Shown here piece after piece: positions 16,404 through 25,521 of a DNA stretch of 38,275 nt. The stretch spans positions 1 through 38,275 of the forward strand of contig CAJXKY010000023.1 in the NCBI GenBank assembly GCA_913055675.1. Direction: 5' to 3'. Source of the DNA: an uncultured Halanaerobiales bacterium (GTDB lineage Bacteria; Bacillota; Halanaerobiia; Halanaerobiales; M55B127). The notes under the pieces are model-generated. The model searched no databases. It saw only the letters and a list, made by a program, of their open reading frames with translations, and was not told the origin of the DNA. The stretch's first letter is position 1, and each line of letters opens with the position of its first letter. Position numbers and translations under genes: made by a program.

Positions 16404-17000
16404 TCAGTCAGATAATATATAATCTATATATTTTTCTGTTCTTAAGTATAAATCATTTTTGCTTAACTCATCTTTCCTTGAAAAATAAATAGAAAGCAAA
16501 CCATTTATTGAATTAGTTAACAATTCTCCAGAAATTCTTTTCTTATTATTATCTATCAAACCTTCCTCTACACACCTTTGCATAATTTCTTGTTGCAAGT
16601 TAAACAAAATAGGCTCGGGTTTTTCTATTTGAATATTAGAATCAGATATATCCAGTTGTTCGTAAAATATAAATTGATATATATTCTCGTTTTCCAAATA
16701 ATAATCAATATATTTTATGTAAGTTAGTCTTAACAATTCACTGCAATTTTTGTTTTGTTTGATTTCATTATAATATTCTTCTAAAATTTGTGCCAATTCG
16801 TTTAATACTTTAAAACCAATACTCCACATCAATTCTTCAGCATTATCAAAATAATTATAAATTGTGGCATAAGAATAACCTGCCCGTTTAGCAATATTTC
16901 TGACAGTTAAACGTTCTATTCCCTCTTCTTTTAAAATCTCATAACCGGCTTTTATAAAATGATTTTCCATACGTTTATTTTGAACGTTTTTATTGATCAA
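16404..17000 (-). CDS. TetR-family transcriptional regulator
   Basis: The protein has 198 residues. The TetR helix-turn-helix is clear at about residues 17-57: AGYEILKEEGIERLTVRNIA followed by KRAGYSYATIYNYFDNAEEL. The C-terminal two thirds are helical and not conserved, as usual for the effector domain. The start is uncertain: TTG at 17000 has GGGGG 9 nt upstream and overlaps the end of the flavodoxin gene by 11 bp, whereas the ATG at 16970 has no ribosome site. It lies in the middle of a three-gene operon and most likely binds the double operator at 17497-17529, giving autoregulation. The inducer is unknown, perhaps a quinone or another redox-active compound (inference from its flavoprotein partners). 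Confidence 0.92.
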   Translation of the reverse strand: MINKNVQNKRMENHFIKAGYEILKEEGIERLTVRNIAKRAGYSYATIYNYFDNAEELMWSIGFKVLNELAQILEEYYNEIKQNKNCSELLRLTYIKYIDYYLENENIYQFIFYEQLDISDSNIQIEKPEPILFNLQQEIMQRCVEEGLIDNNKKRISGELLTNSINGLLSIYFSRKDELSKNDLYLRTEKYIDYILSD

Positions 17001-17481
17001 CTTTTATATCCCCCTGAATATCTAATGCCAATCTTTCAATATTATCTTCTAAAATATTAGATAAATTAGTTTTGCCTTTTACCACCAGTTTAATTAATGC
17101 CTTCTCTATTAAATTCATTTTGTTTTTATTATATTCAAAACCAAAATATTGATTAGTTATAGAATGGTTTAATAATTTTTTTGGAAAAGATTGTTCTAAC
17201 TGTTTTTTATAGTTTTCCTCCATCCCACAACATAAAAATAAACCTATTTTTTTCGTTAAAAGCAAATCAAGATTTTTTTCTACAAAATTTTGGATTTCTT
17301 TTTGTATATTACCTGCATAGATCGAACCACCCAAAATTACAGTTCCGTAATTTTCAAGATTAGGATGCTCTTCTACCCTAATATTTATAATGCTTTTTTC
17401 GCCTTCTATTTTATTATATAACAACTTAGCAGCCTTTTCAGTGCTACCATTTTTACTTGCATATATAATTAAAGTATTCAA
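16990..17481 (-). CDS. Flavodoxin-domain protein (HemG-like class)
   Basis: The protein is 163 residues, starting at TTG 17481, chosen because a perfect AGGAGG lies 7 nt upstream and the product then opens directly with the flavodoxin strand MNTLIIYASKNGSTEKAAKL. The phosphate-binding loop SKNGSTEKA and the second flavin loop LGGSIYAGNIQKEI are typical of the Flavodoxin_5/HemG-like class rather than the small electron-carrier flavodoxins. There is no membrane segment. It is the first gene of an operon with a TetR regulator and a membrane FMN-binding protein. A role in passing electrons to the FMN protein, or in quinone reduction, is inference. Confidence 0.88.
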   Translation of the reverse strand: MNTLIIYASKNGSTEKAAKLLYNKIEGEKSIINIRVEEHPNLENYGTVILGGSIYAGNIQKEIQNFVEKNLDLLLTKKIGLFLCCGMEENYKKQLEQSFPKKLLNHSITNQYFGFEYNKNKMNLIEKALIKLVVKGKTNLSNILEDNIERLALDIQGDIKVDQ

Positions 17482-17496
17482 TGGTTCACCTCCTAA

Positions 17497-17529
17497 ATTA
17501 ACATCGTTAATAATATTAACAATGTTAAT
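17497..17529 (-). promoter_or_regulatory. Double TetR-type operator
   Basis: Two palindromes of the form ATTAAC-N3-GTTAAT occupy 17497-17511 and 17515-17529. They repeat with an 18-bp period, and the whole 33 bp is itself an inverted repeat with one mismatch per 15-bp arm. The block starts at the -10 box and covers the transcription start. The TetR protein encoded in the operon is the obvious candidate to bind it. Confidence 0.8.
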
Positions 17530-17556
17530 TATATATCTATAGAGGTCACTTGTCAA
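17528..17556 (-). promoter_or_regulatory. Perfect-consensus promoter of the flavodoxin-TetR-FMN operon
   Basis: On the reverse strand a perfect TTGACA (17551-17556) and a perfect TATAAT (17528-17533) are separated by 17 bp. Such a promoter should be very active unless repressed. Confidence 0.88.
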
Positions 17557-17582
17557 TATAATTTCTTACTAATAGATAATAA

Positions 17583-17612
17583 ATAAAAAAAGCTTGCCCA
17601 AAAAAGGCAAGC
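17583..17612 (-). terminator. Terminator of the his operon
   Basis: On the reverse strand GCTTGCC and GGCAAGC (17592-17612) form a 7-bp stem with a 7-nt loop, followed by T7. It lies 37 bp past the hisI stop. Confidence 0.9.
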
Positions 17613-17648
17613 GCATAGTCTATTGTTTATTAAATTATTAATTATTAT

Positions 17649-18302
17649 TTACGACTTGTATCTATCACTTAATTCAGCTTCAATTTGATCTAGATTAACA
17701 TCTTTTTCTACTAATAAAACCATAAGATGGTATATTAAATCTGCAGTTTCATATACTAATTCTTTTTGAGGTTCGTTTTTAGCTGCAATAATTACCTCTG
17801 AAGACTCTTCACCTATTTTTTTAAGTATCTTATCAATACCTTCTTCAAAAAGATATGTTGTATAGGAATCTTCAGGGAGCTCATTTTTTCTACTTTTAAT
17901 TAATTTATATAACATATTAATGATTTCATCTTTCTCATATCTTTCTTTATTATCTTTATTTTCTGCCATTTTTCTATAAAAACAAGATACTTTACCGGTA
18001 TGACAGGCTGGTCCCGCTGGTTCTACTAAAATTAAAAGAGTATCTTGGTCACAATCATAATAGATTTCTTCAACTTGCTGGGTATTCCCTGAAGTCTCAC
18101 CCTTATGCCAAAGTTCCTGACGGCTTCTGCTATAAAATACAGTCTCGCCAATTTCAAGTGTTTCCTTTAAAGAATCTTCATTCATATATGCCACCATCAA
18201 AACTTCTTTTGTATTGGCATCCTGAACAACTGCAGGAATTAATCCCTTATCATTAAACTTAAGTTCAATATCTTGCTCTAATAATTTTAAGTTCTTACTC
18301 AT
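17649..18302 (-). CDS. hisI: Bifunctional phosphoribosyl-AMP cyclohydrolase / phosphoribosyl-ATP pyrophosphatase
   Basis: This 217-residue protein carries steps 2 and 3 of histidine synthesis. The N-terminal cyclohydrolase domain (about 1-112) has [30 protein letters not shown], the metal-binding YDCDQD (C84, D85, D87) and the cysteines C100 and C107 in [11 protein letters not shown]. The C-terminal pyrophosphatase domain (about 125-215) has [20 protein letters not shown] and the [13 protein letters not shown] helix. The start ATG at 18302 overlaps the hisF stop by 8 bp; an upstream in-frame TTG would lie deep inside hisF. It is the last gene of the operon. Fusion of HisI and HisE (HisIE) is common in bacteria. 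Confidence 0.95.
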   Translation of the reverse strand: MSKNLKLLEQDIELKFNDKGLIPAVVQDANTKEVLMVAYMNEDSLKETLEIGETVFYSRSRQELWHKGETSGNTQQVEEIYYDCDQDTLLILVEPAGPACHTGKVSCFYRKMAENKDNKERYEKDEIINMLYKLIKSRKNELPEDSYTTYLFEEGIDKILKKIGEESSEVIIAAKNEPQKELVYETADLIYHLMVLLVEKDVNLDQIEAELSDRYKS

Positions 18303-19089
18303 TTTTATCACTACTTTCTTCAATTCTTACTGGTATATTATTCTCTGCTAAAGTGTTTTTTAAATCACTCATTGCAACTTCACCGAAGTGGAATATCGAA
18401 GCTGCCAGTGCTGCATCGGTATCAGTTTTAGTAAACACCTCAACAAAATCCTCAATCTTACCGGCTCCACCGGAAGCAATGACCGGAATATTTACTACAT
18501 TCGTAACAGCTCTTAACATTTCAATATCAAAACCGATTTTTGTACCATCTCTATTCATACTGGTCAACAGAATTTCTCCTGCGCCTAATTCTTCTAATTC
18601 TTGAACCCATTCTACTAAATCACGAGAGGTTTTTTTACTACCCCCATTTATATAAACATCCCAACCAGATTCATCGTCTTTTAAAGAAGCATCAACTGCC
18701 CCTACTATACACTGAGAACCAAATATTTTTGCTCCTTCTTTAACTAAAGAGGGATTTCTAACTGCAGCAGAATTAACCGAAATCTTATCTGCTCCTGCTC
18801 TAAGAATATATTGCATATCAGAAATCGACTTTATCCCCCCACCAACAGTCAAAGGAATAAAAACTTCCTTAGCAACCTTTTCTACTAAATCAGTCAATGT
18901 TTTTCTTTTTTCTTTGGTGGCAGTTATATCTAGAAAAACAAGTTCATCTGCCCCCATCTCATTATAACGTCTTGCTGAAGCAACTGGATCACCGGCATCA
19001 ACAAGGTCCAAAAAATTTATACCCTTAACTACTCTTCCATCTTTAATATCCAGACAAGGAATAATTCTTTTTTTAAGAATCTTGATCAC
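18295..19089 (-). CDS. hisF: Imidazole glycerol phosphate synthase cyclase subunit
   Basis: HisF closes the imidazole ring using ammonia from HisH. The product has the (beta/alpha)8 signature [18 protein letters not shown] at the start, [21 protein letters not shown] [22 protein letters not shown], and [11 protein letters not shown]. The two catalytic Asp are D14 and D133 when counted from the GTG at 19089. That GTG lies only about 3 nt after AAGG. Counting from an in-frame ATT at 19078-19080 gives D11 and D130, the numbering of the T. maritima enzyme, with GGTGG at a good 9-nt distance. The true start may therefore be ATT. It overlaps hisA upstream by 17 bp (GTG start) and hisI downstream by 8 bp. 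Confidence 0.95.
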   Translation of the reverse strand: MIKILKKRIIPCLDIKDGRVVKGINFLDLVDAGDPVASARRYNEMGADELVFLDITATKEKRKTLTDLVEKVAKEVFIPLTVGGGIKSISDMQYILRAGADKISVNSAAVRNPSLVKEGAKIFGSQCIVGAVDASLKDDESGWDVYINGGSKKTSRDLVEWVQELEELGAGEILLTSMNRDGTKIGFDIEMLRAVTNVVNIPVIASGGAGKIEDFVEVFTKTDTDAALAASIFHFGEVAMSDLKNTLAENNIPVRIEESSDKNE

Positions 19090-19801
19090 CCACCTTTTTA
19101 ATTGCTGCTTTCAGGTCTATTTTATTTTTGTATATTGCTTGACCTGTTATTACTCCATAAAAATTTAAATCATTAAGCTTTTCAATCTCATTTATGGAAC
19201 TAATTCCTCCGGAAGCAATTATTTTTAATTCTGTATTTTGTTTTAGTTCTTTAAGCCCTTTAAAGTCAGGCCCAACTAACATCCCATCTCTTTTTATATC
19301 TGTATATAGTATATATTTGACTCCTTTTTGTTCTAACATTTTTGCAAATTCAAGGACCTTAAGATTACTTGTTTCTTTCCAGCCCGAAGTAGCAACTTTA
19401 CCATCATGGGCATCAATACTTACTAGTATTTTATCACTGCCAAATTTTTCTATAATATCTGATAAGATTTCAGGATTTTTTACTGCAAGAGTACCTAATA
19501 TTACTCTATCAATTCCGGCCTCTATCAGCTTTTCTACATCATTAATACTTCTGATTCCACCACCGGTCTGGATAGAAAGACCAGTTTTATTTCTGATCTT
19601 TTTTATTATATCAAAATTACGACTTTCTCCTTCGGAAGCTCCATCAAGATCCACAATATGAAGCCAGCTTGCCCCTTTGTTTTCAAACTGAAGAGCTGTT
19701 TTGATAGGATCACTACTATAGACAGTTTCCTTATTAAAATCCCCCTGTTCTAAACGAACCACTTTTCCTTCTTTTAAATCAATAGCAGGTAATATTATCA
19801 T
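19073..19801 (-). CDS. hisA: Phosphoribosylformimino-AICAR-phosphate (ProFAR) isomerase
   Basis: HisA isomerises ProFAR to PRFAR. The 242-residue (beta/alpha)8 protein starts [20 protein letters not shown] with catalytic D8, and has [27 protein letters not shown], the second catalytic D130 in [28 protein letters not shown] and [14 protein letters not shown]. Both halves of the ancient half-barrel duplication shared with HisF can be seen. The ATG follows the hisH stop with no gap (19801/19802), and the 3' end overlaps hisF, so translation is probably coupled through this part of the operon. Confidence 0.97.
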   Translation of the reverse strand: MIILPAIDLKEGKVVRLEQGDFNKETVYSSDPIKTALQFENKGASWLHIVDLDGASEGESRNFDIIKKIRNKTGLSIQTGGGIRSINDVEKLIEAGIDRVILGTLAVKNPEILSDIIEKFGSDKILVSIDAHDGKVATSGWKETSNLKVLEFAKMLEQKGVKYILYTDIKRDGMLVGPDFKGLKELKQNTELKIIASGGISSINEIEKLNDLNFYGVITGQAIYKNKIDLKAAIKKVGDQDS

Positions 19802-20401
19802 CTAAATCAGCTCTCCAAAATTCTCTAGTAACTTCAATCCGTTATCCCCACTTTTTTCCGGATGAAATTGGAATCCTATAACATTATCTTTTCTAACAAC
19901 GGCCGGTATTTTAACTCCATAATCAGTTGCAGCAATAACTTCATCAGTTATCTCTTTTAATTTATAAGAATGAACAAAATAATAATGAGGATTATCCGGT
20001 AAATCCTTAAATAAGTTATCATCTTTTATAATCTCTAATTCATTCCAACCCATGTGAGGTATTTTTAAACTGCTGTCCATTTTTACTACTTCTCCAGGTA
20101 AGAGATCAAGCCCTTTTGTTTTGGTATCTTCATACCCCCACTCAAAGAGAAGCTGCATACCAAGACATACACCCAACATCGGTTTGCCAGTTTTTACATA
20201 TTCTTTTATGAATTGGTCTAGATTGTTTTCTTTTAATCTAGACATCGCACCTGGAAAGGCACCAACCCCTGGTAATACTAATGCATCATATTTCTCATGA
20301 CGCGTTTCTTTTTCAACTATTTCAGTGTCAAAACCGATATGTTCAAAAGCCTTACAAATACTATTTAAATTCCCGGCTCCGTAATCTATAATACCTATCA
20401 T
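19802..20401 (-). CDS. hisH: Imidazole glycerol phosphate synthase glutamine amidotransferase subunit
   Basis: HisH is the class-I glutaminase that feeds ammonia to HisF. The 199-residue protein has the catalytic triad C79 (MLGVCLGMQLLF), H180 and E182 (GFQFHPEKSG). The opening IGIIDYGAGNLNSICKAF and the oxyanion-side LPGVGAFPGAM are typical. It lies between hisB and hisA with 1 bp before it and no bases after it, and is normal in length. Confidence 0.97.
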   Translation of the reverse strand: MIGIIDYGAGNLNSICKAFEHIGFDTEIVEKETRHEKYDALVLPGVGAFPGAMSRLKENNLDQFIKEYVKTGKPMLGVCLGMQLLFEWGYEDTKTKGLDLLPGEVVKMDSSLKIPHMGWNELEIIKDDNLFKDLPDNPHYYFVHSYKLKEITDEVIAATDYGVKIPAVVRKDNVIGFQFHPEKSGDNGLKLLENFGELI

Positions 20402-20402
20402 T

Positions 20403-20990
20403 TTATATTTTCCCTTTTGTAGAAGGCATTTTATCAGATACTACTTCTACAGCGTCTTTTAAAGCTAAAGCTAGGGATTTGAAAACAGCTTCTATCTGGT
20501 GGTGACAGTTATCACCGCGAATTAAATCTATATGCAAAGTAAGTCCAGCATGATTTGTAAATGCTCTTAAGAATTCCTCTACCATTTCAGCTGGTAGGTC
20601 TCCTACCATTTCTCTACTAAAATCTAGACCAGAATATAAAAATGGTCTACCACTTATATCAACCACGGTTCTTACTAGTGTTTCATCTAGAGGTGTTAGA
20701 TTATTGGCAAACCTAGCTATCCCCTTTTTATCTCCCAGGGCTTCCACAAAGGCATCTCCTAAGCTTATACCTATATCTTCCACAGTATGGTGTTCATCTA
20801 TTTCTAAATCTCCATTAGCTTCTACTACTAAGTCAAAACCGCTGTGTTTGGTTAGTTGTGCTAACATATGATCGAAAAACTTTAGCCCGGAATCAATACT
20901 ACCTTTTCCTTCTCCGTCTAAATCTAATTCAATTTTTACACTTGTTTCATAGGTTTCTCTTTTTTTAACAGCTTTACGATTTTCACTCAT
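20403..20990 (-). CDS. hisB: Imidazoleglycerol-phosphate dehydratase
   Basis: The protein is 195 residues, a monofunctional dehydratase with no histidinol-phosphatase domain. The start is ATG 20990, overlapping the hisC stop by 8 bp, with AAGGAGG 9 nt upstream. Conserved metal-site patterns are present: FFDHMLAQLTKHSGFDL, DEHHTVEDIGISLGDAF, DLSGRPFLYS-like DISGRPFLYS, FLRAFTNHAGLTLHI and NCHHQIEAVFKSLALAL. The two HH..E motifs bind the manganese ions. The missing phosphatase activity is supplied by the divergent PHP-family gene at 25522. Confidence 0.97.
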   Translation of the reverse strand: MSENRKAVKKRETYETSVKIELDLDGEGKGSIDSGLKFFDHMLAQLTKHSGFDLVVEANGDLEIDEHHTVEDIGISLGDAFVEALGDKKGIARFANNLTPLDETLVRTVVDISGRPFLYSGLDFSREMVGDLPAEMVEEFLRAFTNHAGLTLHIDLIRGDNCHHQIEAVFKSLALALKDAVEVVSDKMPSTKGKI

Positions 20991-22065
20991 TTTTGTTAGC
21001 CTCCTTAAACTCCTCAAATATTTGGGCCACTTTCCTATTTTGCTCCGGCTTACCAATTGTGATCCTTATTGCAGGTGGCTTTCGGTCAAAGGATCTTATT
21101 TTTATACCATTTTCGTTTAACATTTTTTTGAACTCCATTGTATCTTCGCCTTCAATATAGACAAAATTAGCTGATGAATTAAATACAGTCCAATTATCAT
21201 ATTCAGAATAGATCTTTAACATCTTATCTCTTTCTAACTTTATTTTCTCAACCCTATTTTCTATCAGCTGTTCTTCTCTTAAAATTATTTTCCCAATTAA
21301 AGAAGTTATGGAATTTATGTTATATGGTTTAAGAACCTTTCTAACCTGATTGACCAGCTCTTTACTCCCCAATAAATATCCAAGTCTAATTCCTGCTAAA
21401 CCGTATGCTTTTGAAAAGGTCCTGGTTACAGCTAAATTAGTATGATCATTAACATGGCTTAATAATGTTTCCTCTGCAAATTCTGCATAAGCCTCATCAA
21501 TAACTAAAATACCCGAATAGATATCAGCTAACTGTAAAATAATATCTTTGGATAATTGATGTCCGGTTGGATTATTAGGGGAACATAAAAATATCATCTT
21601 TGGTTCTAAATCATCAATGATTTTTTTCATATTATCTAAAGTGAATTCAGTCTCTGCTAATGAAAAATAATCATATTTCCCGCCGGCTATTTCAGTAAAA
21701 AACCTGTACATCGAAAATGTGGGAGCCGCAGCTAATACTCTATCACCTGGATTAATAAAGGTGTTAATCATCATATCCAAAACATCATCAGAACCATTAC
21801 CAACCATAACTTGATCACAATCAACATCTATATCTAAATATTCTGCGATGCTGCATCGAAGTGATTTGGAATATAATTTTGGGTAATAATTCAAAGGGTT
21901 TTCCATGATTTTATCTGTAATTTCTTTTTTTATATCGATTGGTAAATCATAAGGAGATTCATTACCCGAAAGATCTAAACTATAATCTCTGGTCTCTTTT
22001 TCACCTTTATATGGTTTAATTTTAGAAACTTCGGGTCTCACTAACTCTTCTATATTAATTTGCAT
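20983..22065 (-). CDS. hisC: Histidinol-phosphate aminotransferase
   Basis: This 360-residue PLP enzyme of fold type I transfers an amino group from glutamate to imidazole acetol phosphate. Visible features are LSGNESPYDLP, NGSDDVLDMMINTF, the PNNPTG loop (CSPNNPTGHQ), VIDEAYAEFAEET with the PLP-binding Asp and Tyr, and the Schiff-base lysine K219 in TFSKAYGLAGIRLGY. The start is ATG 22065 with AAGG 8 nt upstream; a GTG three codons earlier sits on the ribosome site. The gene overlaps hisD by 11 bp and hisB by 8 bp. Confidence 0.96.
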   Translation of the reverse strand: MQINIEELVRPEVSKIKPYKGEKETRDYSLDLSGNESPYDLPIDIKKEITDKIMENPLNYYPKLYSKSLRCSIAEYLDIDVDCDQVMVGNGSDDVLDMMINTFINPGDRVLAAAPTFSMYRFFTEIAGGKYDYFSLAETEFTLDNMKKIIDDLEPKMIFLCSPNNPTGHQLSKDIILQLADIYSGILVIDEAYAEFAEETLLSHVNDHTNLAVTRTFSKAYGLAGIRLGYLLGSKELVNQVRKVLKPYNINSITSLIGKIILREEQLIENRVEKIKLERDKMLKIYSEYDNWTVFNSSANFVYIEGEDTMEFKKMLNENGIKIRSFDRKPPAIRITIGKPEQNRKVAQIFEEFKEANKNE

Positions 22066-23374
22066 TATCCTCACCTTCTAACTTTTCTTTCCTTACTTTA
22101 ATTGAATTAGCATGTGCAGTTAATCCTTCACCTTCAGCTAAGGTAATTACATCATCAGAAGCTTCCAAAAGAGCCTCTTCACTATAATATATGAAACTTG
22201 AAAACTTAACAAAGTCTCTCACAGAAAGCGGAGAAAAGAATCTTGCTGTTCCTTCGGTTGGAAGAACATGATTAGGACCTGCATAATAATCACCTAAAGG
22301 CTCAGGAGTGTTTTCTCCCATGAAAATAGAACCCGCATTTTTAACTTCAGGTAATAAATCAAAAGGTTTATCGACTGCTAACTCTAAATGTTCAGGTGCT
22401 ATTTGATTAATGACCTCTAAGCCATCTTTTAACTTTTGAACTTCTATAAGTAAACCATAGTTATTTAACGATTCTTTTATTATCTCTTTTTTACTTAAAC
22501 CCTCAATCTGGTTTTCTATTTCTTCTATTACTTTTTCACCTAGTTCTTCTGAATCCGTGACTAAAATTGAAGAAGCTAGGGGATCATGCTCAGCCTGGCT
22601 CATTAGATCAGCTGCTATATAACGGGGATTACTATCTTGGTCCGCTAATATTAGAACCTCACTGGGACCTGCTGTCATATCAATTTTAACCTCCCCAAAA
22701 ACTAATTCTTTTGCCATAGTAACATATATATTTCCTGGTCCCACAATAATATCTACAAAAGGAATGGTTTCAGTTCCATACGCTAAGGCACCTATTGCCT
22801 GTGCTCCACCAACTTTATATATACTATCAACTCCAGCGACTTCAGCTGCTGCCAAAATTTCAGGGCTCAACTTTTTGTTTTCACCTGGTGGAGTAACCAT
22901 TACAATATTTTCCACACCTGCTACTTTTGCAGGAATTGCTGTCATTAAAACTGAAGACGGATAAGAAGCTCTTCCGCCCGGGACATATATACCTGCTGTT
23001 TCTAACGCACGACAAATTTGCCCACTTATCCTACCAGGTGAATCTTGTTTCTGCCATGAACGATCCTTTTGTTCTTCATGAAACTTTTTTATATTATCAG
23101 CAGCATTTTCTAAGGCCTTCAGAAATTTTTGATCTACCTTTTCTTTGGCTTTTTCAATTTCTTGTTTACTAACTTTAACTGTTTCTTTATTGAGATCTAC
23201 CTGATCAAAACGAGAGGTATATTCATATAATGCTTTATCTCCTCGCTTTTGGATGTCTTGAAGGATACTTCTAGCAGTTTCTCTATATTGATTTAGATCT
23301 TTTTGGGAACGATCATTTAAAATTTCTTTTATTTGCTCAATCTTACTACCGCGTAAATCTATTTTTTTGAGCAT
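22055..23374 (-). CDS. hisD: Histidinol dehydrogenase
   Basis: HisD carries out the last two oxidations to L-histidine with NAD+ and a zinc ion. The 439-residue protein has [20 protein letters not shown], the [10 protein letters not shown] nucleotide region, [12 protein letters not shown], the zinc ligands in [12 protein letters not shown], the catalytic E328-H329 pair in APEHLELAV, and the closing [11 protein letters not shown]. Its length agrees with the family. It begins 9 bp after hisG and runs 11 bp into hisC. Confidence 0.97.
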   Translation of the reverse strand: MLKKIDLRGSKIEQIKEILNDRSQKDLNQYRETARSILQDIQKRGDKALYEYTSRFDQVDLNKETVKVSKQEIEKAKEKVDQKFLKALENAADNIKKFHEEQKDRSWQKQDSPGRISGQICRALETAGIYVPGGRASYPSSVLMTAIPAKVAGVENIVMVTPPGENKKLSPEILAAAEVAGVDSIYKVGGAQAIGALAYGTETIPFVDIIVGPGNIYVTMAKELVFGEVKIDMTAGPSEVLILADQDSNPRYIAADLMSQAEHDPLASSILVTDSEELGEKVIEEIENQIEGLSKKEIIKESLNNYGLLIEVQKLKDGLEVINQIAPEHLELAVDKPFDLLPEVKNAGSIFMGENTPEPLGDYYAGPNHVLPTEGTARFFSPLSVRDFVKFSSFIYYSEEALLEASDDVITLAEGEGLTAHANSIKVRKEKLEGEDNAN

Positions 23375-23383
23375 TATATTACT

Positions 23384-24013
23384 TTAACCTCCTTCTATCA
23401 CTTTCTCTAAGGCATCTATTATCTTTGTGATTTCACTTTGGTTTATTTTCATACTTACTTTATTAACTACCAATCTTGCACTCAATTTTCTGATATTTTC
23501 ATATACTACTAGACCATTTTCGTCTAAAGTACGTCCGGTTTGAACAATATCTAATATAGTATCTGCCAAACCAGTTAAGGGAGCCAATTCAATAGAACCA
23601 TTTAACTTAATTATTTCAACTGGTTCTCCCTTCTTTTTAAATAATCTTCGAGTGAAATCGGGATATTTAGTAGCTACTTTCCTTTGTAATAAGGATTCTT
23701 TCCTATCTGGTAAACCTGCTAAAGCAAATCTACATTTTCCAAACTTTAAATCTAATACTTCATAAAGGTCTCTATTTTCTTCAAGTAAAGTATCCTTGCC
23801 TACAATACCAACATCTGCAGTTCCATATTCTACATATATTGGTACATCAGCTGGCTTTACTAATATAATTTCCAAATTTTCTTCTGGAAGTGAAAAGATT
23901 AATTTCCTTGAATCTAACATATCTTCCGGAAGATCTATTCCAGCCTCGCGAAAAAGTTTTACTGCCTGTTTGGCTAATCGCCCCTTCGCCATGGCTATAC
24001 AAATATTATCCAT
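23384..24013 (-). CDS. hisG: ATP phosphoribosyltransferase, short form
   Basis: HisG condenses ATP with PRPP, the first and controlled step. At 209 residues it is the short form, which lacks the C-terminal ACT-like regulatory domain and works only with HisZ. Characteristic stretches are ICIAMAKGRLAKQAVKLF, the ADVPIYVEYGTADVGIVGKD loop, KCRFALAG, and ELAPLTGLADTILDIVQTGRTL, which contains the PRPP-binding site. The ATG shares one base with the hisZ stop (TAATG), so the two partner subunits are translationally coupled. Confidence 0.97.
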   Translation of the reverse strand: MDNICIAMAKGRLAKQAVKLFREAGIDLPEDMLDSRKLIFSLPEENLEIILVKPADVPIYVEYGTADVGIVGKDTLLEENRDLYEVLDLKFGKCRFALAGLPDRKESLLQRKVATKYPDFTRRLFKKKGEPVEIIKLNGSIELAPLTGLADTILDIVQTGRTLDENGLVVYENIRKLSARLVVNKVSMKINQSEITKIIDALEKVIEGG

Positions 24014-25287
24014 TATCTTACCTCCTCGAACTTCTCTAACATTATTGAATCTAATTGTTTATCTATATTCTTTCTATTAATTAAAACTTCTTTGTTGGTT
24101 TTAGTACTTTTTATTTTAATCTCATCCTCAGTAAAGCTGAGCTGAAAATCTATACCTTGAAACTCAATATATTCATTCTTTTTGTTTTTTTCAAAAATCT
24201 CAACTATATAATCTTTAGCACGCAGCTTTTCAGCTAACTGATAAGCGGTACTAAAATTATCCTCATTATTATAATTAATAATGATTCTCTCATTTTGAGC
24301 TTCAAAATCATAATGAGTTTTATTTAAATACTCTAAAATATTTTCTATTTCTAGAGCAAATCCTACTGCGGGTTCACCTTGACCAAATTTTTCAGTTAAA
24401 TTATCATATCTACCTCCAATTGCAAGTAGAGCATTATGGCTGCCAGCATATCCCTTAAATATAATACCTGTATAATATCCGTGTCTCGAAATCAACATTG
24501 GGTCAAATGTAATATTTTCTAGTAAATCTAATTCCTCTAATTTATTAAATAATTTTTCCAGTTTAAGTACTTCTTGATGAGCCTCACTGGAAAGTGGTAG
24601 ACTCTTTAGTGTTGGTATCACCTCATCTGGAGATCCAAATAAAGTGGATAACTCTAATAAAATTTCTTTGCTTTCTTCATCTATTTCAATACTTTGAAGA
24701 TATCTTTTTATCTCAACCTTGTTTTTAGCTGATAGAAGAGATAAAAGTTGCTCTTTATCTTCGGCTTTCAATTCCATTTCACAGAAGATTTCATTGATTA
24801 AATCAGCATGTCCAATATCTATTAATGGATTTTCAATGTGAACTGCTTGCATAGTTTTAATAAGTAAAGCAATCATCTCTATGTCTGCAAACAGTTTATC
24901 ACTACCGATCATTTCAACTCCAGCCTGGGTCTTTTCTTTCAAACTCAAGCTCTGACTATTTTTAGACTGATAGGCAGTAGTTAAATAAGAAAACTTTAAA
25001 GGACGTGGTGTGTCCTGAAACCTTGTGGCAGCCAATCTAGCAATTGGCATTGTTACATCCGGCCTTAAAACCAATATTTGCCCATTTTCATCGACAACTT
25101 TGAACATTTCGCTTTTATCTATTACTCCTTCAATCCCTGTATACAATTCTAAAGATTCCAAAGTTGGAGTAATTACTTCCCTAAAATCAGCATTTTCAAA
25201 CACCTTTCTTATCCTTTTATATATAGCTCTTCTCCGTCTTAACTCCGCTGGTAATATATCTCTAACACCTTCTACAAATGCATTCAT
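24013..25287 (-). CDS. hisZ: ATP phosphoribosyltransferase regulatory subunit
   Basis: HisZ is a histidyl-tRNA-synthetase paralogue that binds short HisG and confers feedback inhibition by histidine. The 424-residue protein has the class-II core: GVRDILPAELRRRRAIYKRI, the motif-1 region REVITPTLESLELYTG, motif-2 RPDVTMPIARLAATRF, AGVEMIG, and the later GGRYDNLTEKFGQGEPAVGFA. The C-terminal 90 residues keep a faint anticodon-domain-like fold but not the HisRS motifs. It is the first gene of the operon. TTAGGAGG lies before the ATG. The leader is short, about 30 nt, which leaves no room for a T-box. Confidence 0.95.
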   Translation of the reverse strand: MNAFVEGVRDILPAELRRRRAIYKRIRKVFENADFREVITPTLESLELYTGIEGVIDKSEMFKVVDENGQILVLRPDVTMPIARLAATRFQDTPRPLKFSYLTTAYQSKNSQSLSLKEKTQAGVEMIGSDKLFADIEMIALLIKTMQAVHIENPLIDIGHADLINEIFCEMELKAEDKEQLLSLLSAKNKVEIKRYLQSIEIDEESKEILLELSTLFGSPDEVIPTLKSLPLSSEAHQEVLKLEKLFNKLEELDLLENITFDPMLISRHGYYTGIIFKGYAGSHNALLAIGGRYDNLTEKFGQGEPAVGFALEIENILEYLNKTHYDFEAQNERIIINYNNEDNFSTAYQLAEKLRAKDYIVEIFEKNKKNEYIEFQGIDFQLSFTEDEIKIKSTKTNKEVLINRKNIDKQLDSIMLEKFEEVR

Positions 25288-25323
25288 TGAAAATCCTCCT
25301 AATTTTTATTTGAAATTATTCTT

Positions 25324-25352
25324 ATTATCTTATATATTAAGCTTAAAATCAA
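25324..25352 (-). promoter_or_regulatory. Putative promoter of the his operon
   Basis: On the reverse strand TTGATT (25347-25352) and GATAAT (25324-25329) are 17 bp apart. The leader to hisZ would be about 30 nt, so control by attenuation or a T-box seems excluded if this is the main promoter. Confidence 0.6.
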
Positions 25353-25445
25353 GTTATTCATCAACAATTATCTAGAGATTAAAAAGCTTGTGTTTTAGTC
25401 ATCCATATATAATTATACATTAATTTTATTAGAGAATCATTATTA

Positions 25446-25475
25446 TTTCAAATATTAATGATTTAATGTTATAAT
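25446..25475 (+). promoter_or_regulatory. Putative promoter of hisJ
   Basis: A perfect TATAAT (25470-25475) has only a weak -35, TTTCAA (25446-25451), 18 bp upstream. It is divergent from the his operon promoter about 95 bp away. Confidence 0.45.
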
Positions 25476-25521
25476 AATAGAGTATATTTAAGTAATAATT
25501 TAAGCTATAGGAGTTGATAAA

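Noticed and set aside
19194..19661. A 155-codon open frame on the forward strand inside hisA
   Set aside because: It is antisense to a well-supported his gene, has no ribosome site, and its product is repetitive and family-less, as expected from a shadow frame.
25288..25521. Possible T-box or attenuator upstream of hisZ
   Set aside because: The probable promoter leaves only about 30 nt of leader, and I see no T-box sequence, specifier loop or His-rich leader peptide.
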